A stretch of DNA of 64,000 nt from an uncultured Eubacteriales bacterium (GTDB lineage Bacteria > Bacillota > Clostridia > Lachnospirales > Lachnospiraceae). Location: assembly GCA_949292795.1 (NCBI GenBank), contig CASFBR010000085.1, positions 1-64,000 on the forward strand. Direction: 5' to 3'. Made by a program: the position numbers and the translations under genes. The notes beneath the pieces were generated by a model. That model was not told the origin of the DNA, did no database searches, and saw only the letters and a list, made by a program, of their open reading frames with translations. Positions 8,667 to 17,324 of this stretch are shown here, one piece after another (the stretch's first letter is position 1; each line of letters begins with the position of its first letter).

Positions 8667-10037
8667 TTATGAAATCAGGCCCGCAGCGCGCATATCCCGT
8701 ATACAACGCTTCCGCACAAAGAAAAAGCAGACCGCCTGCATGACAATCGTAATGATCCACGAGGCCGGGTAAGAAATAAATAGAAAATACAGCGACCGGT
8801 GATGAGGAAAAAAGACATAAATCCATATGATTCTCATGCCGACCGTCCCGATGATGGACAGGATCATCGGGACGGTCGAACGCCCCATCCCGCGCAGCGC
8901 TCCGGGTATCAGATCCATGATACCGCAGAGAAAATAAGGCACAGTCGTGATCGATACGATCTCCATACCACAGGTAATGACATCCGGATCAGACGTATAA
9001 ATTCCAAGCACCTGAGGGCCAAACACATAGGCGCCGACACCTAAAATCAGCGCGGCACCCACCGACAGAATCATGCAGTCTGCCAGCACACGGTCCATCC
9101 GCTTATGCTTTCCTACGCTGAAATTCTGGCTTGTAAAGCTCATGCACGCCTGAGTAATGGCATTTACCGCCACATACAAAAAGCCAAGGACATTATTGGC
9201 CGCCGTATATCCTGCCATAGCAGTAGAACCAAATGAGTTGACTGATGACTGCAAAAGCGCATTGGAAAAATTAATGACTGTACTTTGAATACCGGCAGGT
9301 ATTCCCACCTGAAAAATACGGATCAGATAAAGCTTGCGGATGCGCAGCCGGGAAAAGTGCAGCCTGTAACTGCTCTCCGATTTACACAGACAGCGCAATA
9401 CCAGTATACATGAAATCATCTGAGAGGTTACCGTGCCAATAGCCACACCGGCAACGCCTAGCGGGATGACAATAACAAGCAAAAGATCCAGCACGACATT
9501 AGCCATACCGGCGGCAAATAAAAATAACAGCGGACGTTTTGTATCACCCACAGCGCGCAAAATCGCCGCGCCATAATTATAAAGCATAAAAAAGGGCATT
9601 CCAAGAAAATATATCCGCATATATAACGACGACTGTCCAATGACATCCGTTGGCGTTCCCATAAGTGCCAGAGCCGGACGGGCCATAGCAACGCCCACAA
9701 ACGCCATAAGAATTCCGCTCAGCAGTGCCAGCGAAATCGCCGTATGTACCGCCTCAGACATTTCTTTATCCTGTCCTGCCGCATAATAACGGGCAGACAG
9801 CACATTCGCGCCGAGAGAAACGCCAATAAAAAGATTTGTAAAAATATTAATCAGCGCCGTCGTCGAACCGACTGCCGCCAGCGCCGAGCTCCCCTCAAAT
9901 CTTCCCACAACGATAATATCCACTGCATTAAACATCAGCTGTAAAATACTTGAGAGCATCAGCGGCAGCGAAAATGAAATCAGTTTATCCATGATCGACC
10001 CGTGACACATATCGATCTCAAATTTGTGCTTTTTCAC
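8667..10037 (-). CDS. MATE family efflux transporter
   Basis: This 456-residue inner-membrane protein has about twelve hydrophobic helices and the MATE layout. Residues 15-60 read PLMLSSILQLMFNAVDIIVVGRF, with GSTTALINIF soon after, and an internal second half begins near residue 240. MATE proteins export cationic drugs or metabolites using Na+ or H+. I choose a GTG start encoding VKKHKFEIDM, because GGAGG lies seven bases upstream; the ATG 20 codons earlier has no such site. The gene is divergent from the DinB-like gene. Its promoter overlaps an inverted repeat that may be an operator. The substrate cannot be told from the sequence. Confidence 0.9.
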   Translation of the reverse strand: MKKHKFEIDMCHGSIMDKLISFSLPLMLSSILQLMFNAVDIIVVGRFEGSSALAAVGSTTALINIFTNLFIGVSLGANVLSARYYAAGQDKEMSEAVHTAISLALLSGILMAFVGVAMARPALALMGTPTDVIGQSSLYMRIYFLGMPFFMLYNYGAAILRAVGDTKRPLLFLFAAGMANVVLDLLLVIVIPLGVAGVAIGTVTSQMISCILVLRCLCKSESSYRLHFSRLRIRKLYLIRIFQVGIPAGIQSTVINFSNALLQSSVNSFGSTAMAGYTAANNVLGFLYVAVNAITQACMSFTSQNFSVGKHKRMDRVLADCMILSVGAALILGVGAYVFGPQVLGIYTSDPDVITCGMEIVSITTVPYFLCGIMDLIPGALRGMGRSTVPMILSIIGTVGMRIIWIYVFFPHHRSLYFLFISYPASWIITIVMQAVCFFFVRKRCIRDMRAAGLIS

Positions 10038-10068
10038 TGTTTTTCCTCCATTTCTAAATCCAGAGAAA

Positions 10069-10097
10069 ATTTTAGCACCATTCCCAAAATTGTGCAA
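10069..10097 (-). promoter_or_regulatory. promoter of the MATE gene
   Basis: TTGCAC and TAAAAT are separated by 17 bases. The -35 box lies inside the left arm of the inverted repeat that spans 10083-10122. Confidence 0.6.
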
Positions 10098-10122
10098 GAC
10101 CTTGTATTTTACACAATTTGGG
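10083..10122. promoter_or_regulatory. inverted repeat, possible operator between MATE and DinB-like genes
   Basis: CCCAAAATTGTG and CACAATTTGGG form a long imperfect palindrome with one bulged base and about 17 bases between the arms. It covers the -35 region of the MATE promoter and lies just upstream of the divergent promoter. A repressor site is inferred; no regulator gene is adjacent. Confidence 0.5.
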
Positions 10123-10139
10123 CAAATAACCGTCTGCCA

Positions 10140-10168
10140 TTTACACCTATTTTTTCACCTGTTATAAT
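10140..10168 (+). promoter_or_regulatory. promoter of the DinB-like gene
   Basis: TTTACA and TATAAT are separated by 17 bases, about 35 bases before the chosen start codon. Confidence 0.75.
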
Positions 10169-10203
10169 CGTATTATCACTTAAAGAATAAGGAGATGTTT
10201 CAT

Positions 10204-10719
10204 ATGTTATGTGATGATATCCGTTTTCTGACCCAACGGGCATTATGGGAAACAAAAAATCTGATCCAATGCATTCCGGATTGTCTTTGGACTAAACGTT
10301 ATGATGACATTCCCATGTGGAAATACGTTTACCACACACTGTATTCCATGGATCGCTGGTTCATCAATCCATGTGATACAACCTATCAGGATCCTCCCTT
10401 TCATATGCCGGGATTAAATGACCTGAATATTGTGCCGGATACAGAGAGCATTGAAAAAACGCAAATTGAAAACTATCTGGATGCAATTCAAAAAAAGATC
10501 GAAAATTATGTACAGATATTAACCGATGCGGATCTGTCCCGGACGCCAGAAGGCTGTGAATTTTCCCGTTTTTGTCTGATTCTTGGACAATTCCGCCACT
10601 GGCACCGACATATGGGTATCATATACGGCTTTATCATTCAGGATGACGGCAAATGGCCCTATGTTTTAAATATGCTGGGCGACTATCCCGCCACACCGAT
10701 GCCCAATTATTATGAATGA
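10204..10719 (+). CDS. DinB-like (DfsB/YfiT superfamily) protein
   Basis: This 171-residue protein looks like a DinB-fold four-helix bundle. It has the family's spaced histidines: one in the first half (YVYHTLYSMDRWF) and a pair in FRHWHRHMGII near residue 140, which usually bind a metal. Biochemical roles are known for few members (bacillithiol or mycothiol S-transferases, some DNA-damage induced), so the function here is unassigned. I choose the second ATG because AAGGAG lies nine bases before it and abuts the first ATG. Its 3' end overlaps the convergent modC gene by ten bases. Confidence 0.7.
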   Translation: MLCDDIRFLTQRALWETKNLIQCIPDCLWTKRYDDIPMWKYVYHTLYSMDRWFINPCDTTYQDPPFHMPGLNDLNIVPDTESIEKTQIENYLDAIQKKIENYVQILTDADLSRTPEGCEFSRFCLILGQFRHWHRHMGIIYGFIIQDDGKWPYVLNMLGDYPATPMPNYYE

Positions 10720-11909
10720 CTGAAAAACATCAGCTTTTCATCATCAATTTTAATGTGCACGCTCTGCCCCGGCTGCTTTGAAAGCCTCAGCGCTTTATCC
10801 CGGTCCATTCTCAGCTTCCCGCCGTCAGCCAGGCGCATATTCTTTGCATTACACAGACGGAGGATATAAATATCCTGCGCGGGTTCTTCCATGCGCCGCT
10901 GTATCTCACAGCAAAATACATTTTTTGTTTCGGCCGCGGCACCGGAGCCCGCTTTTTCACCGGCCGCCCAATGATGGTCTGTGCCTGCTTTTTCACCAGC
11001 CGCCTGATGATGGCCTGTGCCTGCTTTTGCTTTCGCGCGGGCATCCGCTTCGCAGGAGGGAGCGGGAGTAAGATCATATGCCTGTATTCCAACACCCTGA
11101 AGCGTCGCGGGCACTTCCCGCCCGGACCAGAGGGTAATCCCCCAGTCCAGCGCCAGGAGCGTATGCTTGGAAAGCCGTCGGGCTCTGGAAATATTTTTAC
11201 ACCCGGACAGCAATGCCGCTGAAATACTTTCGGGCTTCAAAAACATCTGGGCGGCCGGCACCGGCCGGGCAGCCCTTCCTTCCGCCATGGCGCACACACG
11301 GTCGCAAAGCCGGTAGACTTCGCCGCACTCATGGGATACAAAAAGCGCCGTCTGACCATAATCCTCTAAAATACCGGCAAGCTCCGCCTCAACCGTCCAG
11401 CGCAAATACGCATCCAACGCCGATAACGGCTCATCAAGCATCAGAATCCGTGGTTTTGAAACAAGGATGCGTGCCAGTGCCGCTCTCTGCTGCTGCCCGC
11501 CGGAAAGCTGTGCCGGGCGCAGGTGCGCCACATCGTTCAGATGAAGCTTATCCATCATTCGTTCAACCGTCTTTTTCGCTTCCAGACGCCCCATCCGGCT
11601 CCGACGGCAGCCGGTTCGGATATTTTGGGCCACGCTCATATTGGGAAACAGGGCATAATTTTGAAACAGCAGACCGACATGACGCTTCTGGGGCGAAAGA
11701 TTGATATGTCTTTGGGAATCAAATAAGGTCACGCCATCGGCCACGATTTTTCCCCGGTCCGGCGTCACAATACCGGCGATACATTTAAGCGTCATACTTT
11801 TGCCGCATCCCGAAGCGCCAAGCAGGCCCAGCACTTCATTTTCCGCCTCAAATTCCACATCCATCTTAAACTTTCCAAAATCCTTGTAAATTTCCACCTG
11901 CAAAGACAT
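10710..11909 (-). CDS. modC: molybdate ABC transporter ATP-binding protein
   Basis: ModC powers molybdate uptake with ModB and ModA. The ATPase domain (residues 1-225) has Walker A GASGCGKS, Q-loop LLFQNYALFP, signature LSGGQQQR and Walker B LMLDEPLSALD. The C-terminal part should be a TOBE-type molybdate-sensing domain. It is interrupted near residues 285-325 by two 12-residue repeats (AGTxHHxAAGEK) and an Ala/Lys/Gly-rich linker, which makes the protein (399 residues) longer than usual. It is the last gene of the molybdenum operon and overlaps modB by one base (TAATG). Specificity for tungstate rather than molybdate cannot be excluded. Confidence 0.9.
   Translation of the reverse strand: MSLQVEIYKDFGKFKMDVEFEAENEVLGLLGASGCGKSMTLKCIAGIVTPDRGKIVADGVTLFDSQRHINLSPQKRHVGLLFQNYALFPNMSVAQNIRTGCRRSRMGRLEAKKTVERMMDKLHLNDVAHLRPAQLSGGQQQRAALARILVSKPRILMLDEPLSALDAYLRWTVEAELAGILEDYGQTALFVSHECGEVYRLCDRVCAMAEGRAARPVPAAQMFLKPESISAALLSGCKNISRARRLSKHTLLALDWGITLWSGREVPATLQGVGIQAYDLTPAPSCEADARAKAKAGTGHHQAAGEKAGTDHHWAAGEKAGSGAAAETKNVFCCEIQRRMEEPAQDIYILRLCNAKNMRLADGGKLRMDRDKALRLSKQPGQSVHIKIDDEKLMFFSHS
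10951..11022. repeat. two 36-bp in-frame repeats inside modC
   Basis: Two adjacent 36-bp units match at 32 of 36 positions, and a short third fragment follows. They encode the 12-residue, His-His-containing repeats in ModC. The unit length keeps the frame, as expected for slippage or duplication within a linker. Confidence 0.85.
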
Positions 11910-12568
11910 TATCGTTCCTTCCTTTCAAGGAAATTGACCGCCAGCAGCACAACCGCTGAAATCCCCAGATTCACAAGCACCCATTTCATAGCGAGCGCAT
12001 CGTCATTCGTGCGCCAGAGCTGATACACCGTCGTTGAGATCGTTGCTGTCCGGCCGGGCGTATACCCGGCAACCATGCTTGTCGCCCCGTATTCTCCAAG
12101 GGCACGGGCAAAGGCCAGTACGGTACCGGCAAGAATCCCCTGGCGGCAGGCCGGCATCCGTATACGCCAGAAAATATATGTATTGGACAGTCCAAGCGTC
12201 TGACCGGAATATGCAAGTGTCTGGTCAAAGCTTTCAAAGGCGCCCCGGGCTGTGCGGTACATCAGCGGGAAGGCCACAACAACCGCCGCGAATATGCCGG
12301 AATACCAGGTCATCACAAGCTTTACGTCAAACAGCTCAAGAAACAGCGCGCCTGCCGGATGTCTCGGCCCTAAAACCAGCAAAATAAAATAGCCCACAAC
12401 CGTCGGCGGCAGCACAAGAGGCAATGTCAGAAGCACATCCAGGATGCCCTTTAACAGCCGGGGCAGACGGGCGACATAATAGGCTGCAAAAATCCCTGAA
12501 AAAAATACAACAATGGTCGAGACTGCCGCAATTCTTAAAGAATTATATAAAGGATACCAATCCATTTT
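11909..12568 (-). CDS. modB: molybdate ABC transporter permease
   Basis: ModB forms the membrane channel of the molybdate importer. The 219-residue protein has about five to six hydrophobic helices and the permease motif LTLPLVLPPTVVGYF. The EAA-type loop that contacts ModC lies in the second half (QTLGLSNTYIFWRIRMPA), with LAFARALGEYGAT after it. An AGGAAGG site lies about 11 bases before the chosen ATG; a GTG three codons upstream is too close to it. It sits between modA and modC, as in most modABC operons. Confidence 0.92.
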   Translation of the reverse strand, partial: KMDWYPLYNSLRIAAVSTIVVFFSGIFAAYYVARLPRLLKGILDVLLTLPLVLPPTVVGYFILLVLGPRHPAGALFLELFDVKLVMTWYSGIFAAVVVAFPLMYRTARGAFESFDQTLAYSGQTLGLSNTYIFWRIRMPACRQGILAGTVLAFARALGEYGATSMVAGYTPGRTATISTTVYQLWRTNDDALAMKWVLVNLGISAVVLLAVNFLERKER

Positions 12569-12589
12569 CTGCCGCACCCTTCCTGCTTT

Positions 12590-13459
12590 TTATGTCAGCG
12601 GCGTAAAGCCCACATGCTCAAAAACTGCGGCCGCCTCATCCGACTGCAAATATTTAAGAAAGGCTTTTGCCTCCTCTATGTGTGATGAATTTTTCATCAC
12701 CGCTGCAGGATAAATAACCTGACCGCACATTTCCTCCGTGGCCTTATCCACCGGCGTCAGTCCGGCCGAAAATGCATCCGTAGCATAAATAATACCGCAG
12801 TCCACAACACTTTCCGACACCTGAGTTGTCACTTCTTTGACGTTTGAACCATAGGTCAGTTTTCCCTGAGCTTCAAGCTCCTGCGCGCTTGTCCCGAGAT
12901 AATCCAGTATTTTTAAGGAATAATCGCCCACCGGCACGTCCTCATTGCCAATACATAAAAGCTCAAGCCGGTCTGAAACAATATCCTCAAATGACTTAAT
13001 TCCGGCATCGCTATTATCGGCAGTGACAAGAACAACTTTATTTTCAAGCAGGTCAATGCGGGTATCCTCAAGTACAAAATCCAGACCGTCTGTGTTATCC
13101 TCACCGCCGTTTTGATCGATCTGATTCATCTGTTTTTGCGCTGCGGAAATAAAAAGATCACAGTCTGCCCCTTCGGCAATCTGTGTTGCCAGCGTTCCCG
13201 ACGAATCAAACGTATAAACGATGGATACATTCGGCGCCACTTCTTTATAAAGCCCGGCAATTTCATTCAGCGTTTCAGTCAGGGACGCTGCGGCAAACAC
13301 CGTCAGCTCCACCGGCTCTTCTGCCGCCGGAGTCTTAACGCTGCTGTCTGCTGCCGCCGGTACGGCACTTTCCTTTGTTTCTCCTTTGCCGCCCGTCTGG
13401 CAGGCGGCCATCGTCAGCACTATCGTGCCGCCAAGGAGCAGTGCCATATATTTTTTCAT
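12590..13459 (-). CDS. modA: molybdate-binding lipoprotein
   Basis: ModA captures molybdate outside the cell and delivers it to ModB/C. The 289-residue precursor starts with a lysine pair and a hydrophobic stretch ending in LTMAAC, a lipobox, so it is anchored as a lipoprotein. Mature motifs include LTVFAAASLTETLNEIA and FDSSGTLATQI, which are characteristic oxyanion-binding segments of ModA. GGAGGAG lies just upstream of the ATG. The start overlaps the MOSC gene stop (ATGA). Confidence 0.93.
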   Translation of the reverse strand: MKKYMALLLGGTIVLTMAACQTGGKGETKESAVPAAADSSVKTPAAEEPVELTVFAAASLTETLNEIAGLYKEVAPNVSIVYTFDSSGTLATQIAEGADCDLFISAAQKQMNQIDQNGGEDNTDGLDFVLEDTRIDLLENKVVLVTADNSDAGIKSFEDIVSDRLELLCIGNEDVPVGDYSLKILDYLGTSAQELEAQGKLTYGSNVKEVTTQVSESVVDCGIIYATDAFSAGLTPVDKATEEMCGQVIYPAAVMKNSSHIEEAKAFLKYLQSDEAAAVFEHVGFTPLT

Positions 13460-13896
13460 CTGGGCTCCTCCTTTTTTACAAATGTATCGCCTTCCCGTAT
13501 CGTTCCGCCATGAAGAACCTCGCAAAATACGCCTTCTCTGGGCATAATGCAGTCGCCCATCACTTTATAAATCTCACATCCGTTATGGCATTCTTTGCCG
13601 ATCTGGGTCATGCGCAAAACAACATCATTACATTCAAACACAGTCCCCACAGGCAGATTTCTGAAATCATAGCCGGAAACAACAAGGTTTTCCCCAAAGG
13701 CTCCAAATTCGACCTGTGCGCCCCTGGCCCGGAACGCCTCGATCTTTTCCAGTGATAAAAGACTGACCTGGCGGTGCCATTTTCCTGCGTGGGCATCGCC
13801 TTTAATCCCCCAGTCACGGACAAACAAAGCTTCATGGACATTGACCTTTTGCGTCCCTTTTTGTACACTGGTACACACGGCCATTACTTTTCCCAT
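13456..13896 (-). CDS. MOSC domain protein
   Basis: This 146-residue protein is a single MOSC domain, the fold found at the C-terminus of molybdenum-cofactor sulfurase and in YiiM/mARC. It contains RDWGIKGDAHAG near the N-terminus and a GKECHNGCEIY segment whose cysteines correspond to the conserved MOSC position. MOSC proteins are thought to bind or handle sulfur-carrying cofactor. Single-domain versions often sit in molybdenum operons, as here between mobB and modA. An AGAGGA site nine bases upstream supports this ATG over a GTG two codons earlier. The exact role is unknown. Confidence 0.85.
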   Translation of the reverse strand: MGKVMAVCTSVQKGTQKVNVHEALFVRDWGIKGDAHAGKWHRQVSLLSLEKIEAFRARGAQVEFGAFGENLVVSGYDFRNLPVGTVFECNDVVLRMTQIGKECHNGCEIYKVMGDCIMPREGVFCEVLHGGTIREGDTFVKKEEPR

Positions 13897-13976
13897 GAAC
13901 ACACATCCTCTCTATTCTTCTCGTTTATGTATATCAGTTCGTTTCAAATAAATCAAAGACAGATCGCCTGTTTCTA

Positions 13977-14495
13977 TCACATGACGCTCCGGCAGTACCC
14001 GGCAATAAAGGCAGCGACAGCGTCTGTATCCTCCATGCCAAACACCGGAAGGGCATCTTTCCACCCGGCAGCCTGCCGCGCCTTTAAAGGCACATCGGTC
14101 ACATAGCCAAGCACCTCCCGGCCCTGACACACCGGCTGCATCGATAGTTCACGGCGCACGACCTCAAGCTTTGGCATATCCGAGTTTTTTTGCCCTTCAC
14201 ATAAGATCATATCCGCCTCCGGAAAACATTCGGCAAGCTTTTGGGCAGTGGCATTTGCGGTGCGGCGGACAATGCTCACCTTTTCGGAAGAATAGACGGC
14301 TACGCCGCAGGCGCCGGCGGCAAAATGCCGGTAGCTGTCCGTTCCCGGCACATCAGCCTCAAAATCATGACCGTCATGCTTAATCACCGCCGTCTTAATG
14401 CCCAATGCCGAAAGCTTTGGCAGAAGCCGCTCGATCAGTGTCGTCTTTCCTGAATTTTTCACGCCGCACACAGCGATCATACATTTTTTCTGCAC
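13977..14495 (-). CDS. mobB: molybdopterin-guanine dinucleotide biosynthesis protein B
   Basis: MobB is a small P-loop GTP-binding protein that assists conversion of Mo-molybdopterin to its guanine dinucleotide form. The 172-residue protein has Walker A GVKNSGKTT at residues 10-18 and the typical HDGHDFEADVPGTDSYRH sequence soon after, then a Walker B-like DMILCEGQK. It lies directly after moeA. No mobA is seen in this operon, so the nucleotidyl transferase must be encoded elsewhere if the dinucleotide form is made. Confidence 0.92.
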   Translation of the reverse strand: MQKKCMIAVCGVKNSGKTTLIERLLPKLSALGIKTAVIKHDGHDFEADVPGTDSYRHFAAGACGVAVYSSEKVSIVRRTANATAQKLAECFPEADMILCEGQKNSDMPKLEVVRRELSMQPVCQGREVLGYVTDVPLKARQAAGWKDALPVFGMEDTDAVAAFIAGYCRSVM

Positions 14496-14505
14496 AGTCT
14501 CCCTC

Positions 14506-15759
14506 CTACGGCTCCGTATATTTTTGCAAAAGGATCACATCCACAAGCGTTCCCGGTGTCAGCGGCGGCGATCCCGCAGGGATGTCGATCAGGCAGTTGC
14601 AGTGCCGCATGGATGTAAGTATTCCGGACGAATGGGAGCCCTCTGGCAATGTGACCCGGCCGCCTGGACATCCATCACTGTAATGTGCCCGCACAAATCT
14701 CCGGCATCTGCTCTCCTTTGGAAACGGATGGTCAAGCACCGCTGCAATGCGGCGGGTGCAAAGGGCATCATCCCGCCCCATCCATGCCAGCACCGGCCGG
14801 ACTAAAAGCTCAAACGTTGCCAGGGCGCCAAAAGGATTTCCGGACAGCCCAATCAGCGGCGTATTTCCGATCACCGCAGCCAGAGCAGGCATTCCCGGCT
14901 TCATGGCAATGCCCCAGAAAAGCTGACGTGCCCCGAGTATATCCAGTACATCATGCATAATATCCTTTTTACCGACGCTGACGCCGCCGGTCGTCACAAT
15001 CATATCGGCCAAAAGCGCCGCCTGAGCAATACTTTTTGCCGCGCTTTCAGGCTCATCGGGAAGGTGGCCGGCCTGCACAAGCTTAATCCCAAGCTCCTGC
15101 ATACGGGCACGCAGGCCGAAAAGATTGCTGTTATATATTTTCCCCGGCGTAAGCGGCGTTCCCGGGGCGATCAGCTCATCCCCGGTGGTAAACAGGGCGA
15201 CCGCCGGCTTTTTAAACACCGGTACCGACTCAAGCCCCATCTGTGCCAGCAGGGCGATCTCAGTGGCGCCCAGCCGTGTCCCGGCCGTCAAAAGCTTCTG
15301 CCCCTGAACAAAATCCTCACCGGCCCGGCAGTAATTATCACCGGCCTGGCACGGCACATAAATCTGAACACGATCTTCACCGTAATCCGTATCTTCCTGG
15401 CGCACGCATGCATCACAGCCCGGCGGGATCGGCGCGCCGGTCATAATGCGCACCGCCTGCCCGGACGATACATGGCCCCTGAAGGCATCCCCGGCGTTGA
15501 CCTGGCCAATCACTTCAAGGCTGACAGGAGCCGACCTGCTGGCCCTGCAAATATCTTCTGATAAAACAGCATAGCCATCCACCGGAGCCCGGTCAAAAGG
15601 CGGCTGGCTAATGGGCGCGTATATATCCTCTGCCAGCACGGCCCCACAAGCTTCCGCCAAAGACACCTGCAAAGTTTCTTTCCTCGGCGCGCATACGCTG
15701 CGCAGCAGATCCACTGCCTCCTCCAGAGAAATATTATCCTTATGTTTTTTACGATTCAT
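14506..15759 (-). CDS. moeA: molybdopterin molybdenumtransferase
   Basis: MoeA inserts molybdate into adenylylated molybdopterin. The 417-residue protein has the full MoeA layout. The N-terminal region includes PPFDRAPVDGYAV, the central MoCF domain has TTGGVSVGKKD and GLSGNPFGA, and a C-terminal beta domain completes it. The ATG encoding MNRKKHKDN is preferred because GGAGGG lies ten bases upstream; the longer frame lacks a site. It is one of two MoeA/MoCF-type genes in the operon, separated from the other by about 20 bases. Confidence 0.93.
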   Translation of the reverse strand: MNRKKHKDNISLEEAVDLLRSVCAPRKETLQVSLAEACGAVLAEDIYAPISQPPFDRAPVDGYAVLSEDICRASRSAPVSLEVIGQVNAGDAFRGHVSSGQAVRIMTGAPIPPGCDACVRQEDTDYGEDRVQIYVPCQAGDNYCRAGEDFVQGQKLLTAGTRLGATEIALLAQMGLESVPVFKKPAVALFTTGDELIAPGTPLTPGKIYNSNLFGLRARMQELGIKLVQAGHLPDEPESAAKSIAQAALLADMIVTTGGVSVGKKDIMHDVLDILGARQLFWGIAMKPGMPALAAVIGNTPLIGLSGNPFGALATFELLVRPVLAWMGRDDALCTRRIAAVLDHPFPKESRCRRFVRAHYSDGCPGGRVTLPEGSHSSGILTSMRHCNCLIDIPAGSPPLTPGTLVDVILLQKYTEP

Positions 15760-15779
15760 AAATAAAACCCTCCAAACGG

Positions 15780-16805
15780 TCAGCAGCCCTTTCCAAAGCT
15801 GCACTGCGGATAATGGCATGAATCACACCCAAGGCACAGACCGCCGCAGCCAAGCTTTACAATATCACGTTTTGTCACCTTAATTCCTGCGGCAATCCTT
15901 GGCAGGATCAGGTCAAACACTGTGGCTTTTGAATACATAACGCAGCCCGGAAGCCCCATAACCGGAGTACCGTCATCCATATAGGCCAGTAAAAACATGG
16001 CTCCCGGCAGCACCGGGGCACCATAAGTAACAATCCGGGCCCCGGTCGCTTTGATCGCTCCCGGCGTGCGGTCGTCCGGATCTACGCTCATTCCTCCGGT
16101 GCACACAATCATATCTGCACCGCACGCTTTTAACTCCAGGATTGCAGACGTGATCTGAGTTATATCGTCATCACATATTTTATGACCACAAACCGAAAGG
16201 CCGTATAACTTCAGCTTATCTTCGATTACCGGTGTAAATGTATCTTTGATCCGCCCGGTATACACCTCATTGCCGGTTGTGACGATCCCGCATTTAAGCG
16301 GCCGGTAGGGGTGCAGGCAGGCCAGCGGCATATCCCCGGCGGCAGCCCTGGCTTCTTCCATCCGCTGTTTATCGATTACCAGCGGGATAACCCGTGTCCC
16401 AATAAGCTTGTCCCCTTTGCGCACCGCAGAATAATTGTGGCGCGTAGCGATCATAATTTCGTCAATACTGTTAATATCCTCCAGACGCCCTACATCTACC
16501 GTAAATACTCCGTCGCAGCCGGCCAGCAGTTCAATTTTTCCTTCCCGGACCTGTGTACGCTCCATATGGTCATTTTTACATATTTCGTATAAGATTTCCG
16601 CGGCTTCATTTTCATGGTACTTTGTGTCATCATTTTCCCACACATAAAGGTGGGTCTTTCCCAGGGACAAAAGCACCGGAATATCGTCTTCGGTCACAAC
16701 ATGTCCTTTACGAAAGGGTGTATCCTTCACAACATCCTTCACAATCCGTGTAATATCGTGGCACAGTACATGGCCAACCGCATCCTTTGTATCAATCTGT
16801 TTCAC
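15780..16805 (-). CDS. MoeA-like molybdopterin-binding protein with Cys-rich tail
   Basis: This 341-residue protein has a MoCF (molybdopterin-binding) domain in its second half, with VCTGGMSVDPDDRTPGA and GLPGCVMYSKATVFD. Its first 170 residues match only loosely to MoeA. The C-terminus is a Cys-rich tail with at least six cysteines in the last 25 residues (LGCGG, LGCDSC, PQCSFGKGC). Genes of this type recur in clostridial molybdenum or xanthine-dehydrogenase loci, but I know of no defined reaction. It starts with GTG overlapping the mogA stop (GTGA). A second MoeA with a different metal or step, or Fe-S or metal binding by the tail, is speculation. Confidence 0.8.
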   Translation of the reverse strand: MKQIDTKDAVGHVLCHDITRIVKDVVKDTPFRKGHVVTEDDIPVLLSLGKTHLYVWENDDTKYHENEAAEILYEICKNDHMERTQVREGKIELLAGCDGVFTVDVGRLEDINSIDEIMIATRHNYSAVRKGDKLIGTRVIPLVIDKQRMEEARAAAGDMPLACLHPYRPLKCGIVTTGNEVYTGRIKDTFTPVIEDKLKLYGLSVCGHKICDDDITQITSAILELKACGADMIVCTGGMSVDPDDRTPGAIKATGARIVTYGAPVLPGAMFLLAYMDDGTPVMGLPGCVMYSKATVFDLILPRIAAGIKVTKRDIVKLGCGGLCLGCDSCHYPQCSFGKGC

Positions 16806-17320
16806 GCATTTTCCTCCTGTTTTTCGGCACAGTTTCCGGTCAGTCCAAGCATGATCTCAAGTCCGTGCCGAAGCTGTGGCAAAATATATTCCAGACATTC
16901 TCTAACGGCCTTCGGGCTTCCGGGAAGGTTAATAATCAGCGTCTGTTTTCGTATGCCGGCCGCAGCCCGGCTTAACATGGCCCGTTTTGTCAGCGTCATA
17001 CTATATGCGCGCATCGCCTCGGGTATTCCCGGAACATTGCGCTCAACAATATCCATCGTCGCCTCCGGCATACAGTCCCGCGGCGAAAATCCGGTTCCCC
17101 CGGTCGTTAAAATCAGACATGCGCTCCCCTCATCCGCAATACGGGCCATCGCCTGTGACAGTATTGCACGCTCATCCGGCAAAAGCAGCCGTTTGCACAC
17201 CTCGTATCCGTTTTCGGTCATCAATTCTTCAATAAGTGCGCCGCTTAAATCCTCGCGCTCACCCCGGTAACCCGAATCGCTGGATGTAATGACCGCCACC
17301 TTCATCCGCTTATTGTTCAT
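16802..17320 (-). CDS. mogA: molybdopterin adenylyltransferase (MogA/MoaB type)
   Basis: This single MoCF-domain protein (172 residues) adenylylates molybdopterin before MoeA loads the metal. Key motifs are AVITSSDSGYRGEREDLSG, LTTGGTGFSPRDCMPEAT and INLPGSPKAVRECLE. The chosen ATG has GGAGG nine bases upstream and lies only four bases after moaA; longer frames run into moaA and lack a site. MogA and MoaB are close relatives, so the symbol is a functional guess; the operon has no other gene for this step. Confidence 0.88.
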   Translation of the reverse strand: MNNKRMKVAVITSSDSGYRGEREDLSGALIEELMTENGYEVCKRLLLPDERAILSQAMARIADEGSACLILTTGGTGFSPRDCMPEATMDIVERNVPGIPEAMRAYSMTLTKRAMLSRAAAGIRKQTLIINLPGSPKAVRECLEYILPQLRHGLEIMLGLTGNCAEKQEENA

Positions 17321-17324
17321 CTGT

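Noticed and set aside
14953..15561. 202-residue open frame on the plus strand
   Set aside because: It is fully antisense to moeA, which has strong family motifs, and has no ribosome site or recognisable domain.
16614..17270. 218-residue open frame on the plus strand
   Set aside because: Antisense shadow across the MoeA-like and mogA genes; its composition is that of a reversed coding strand.
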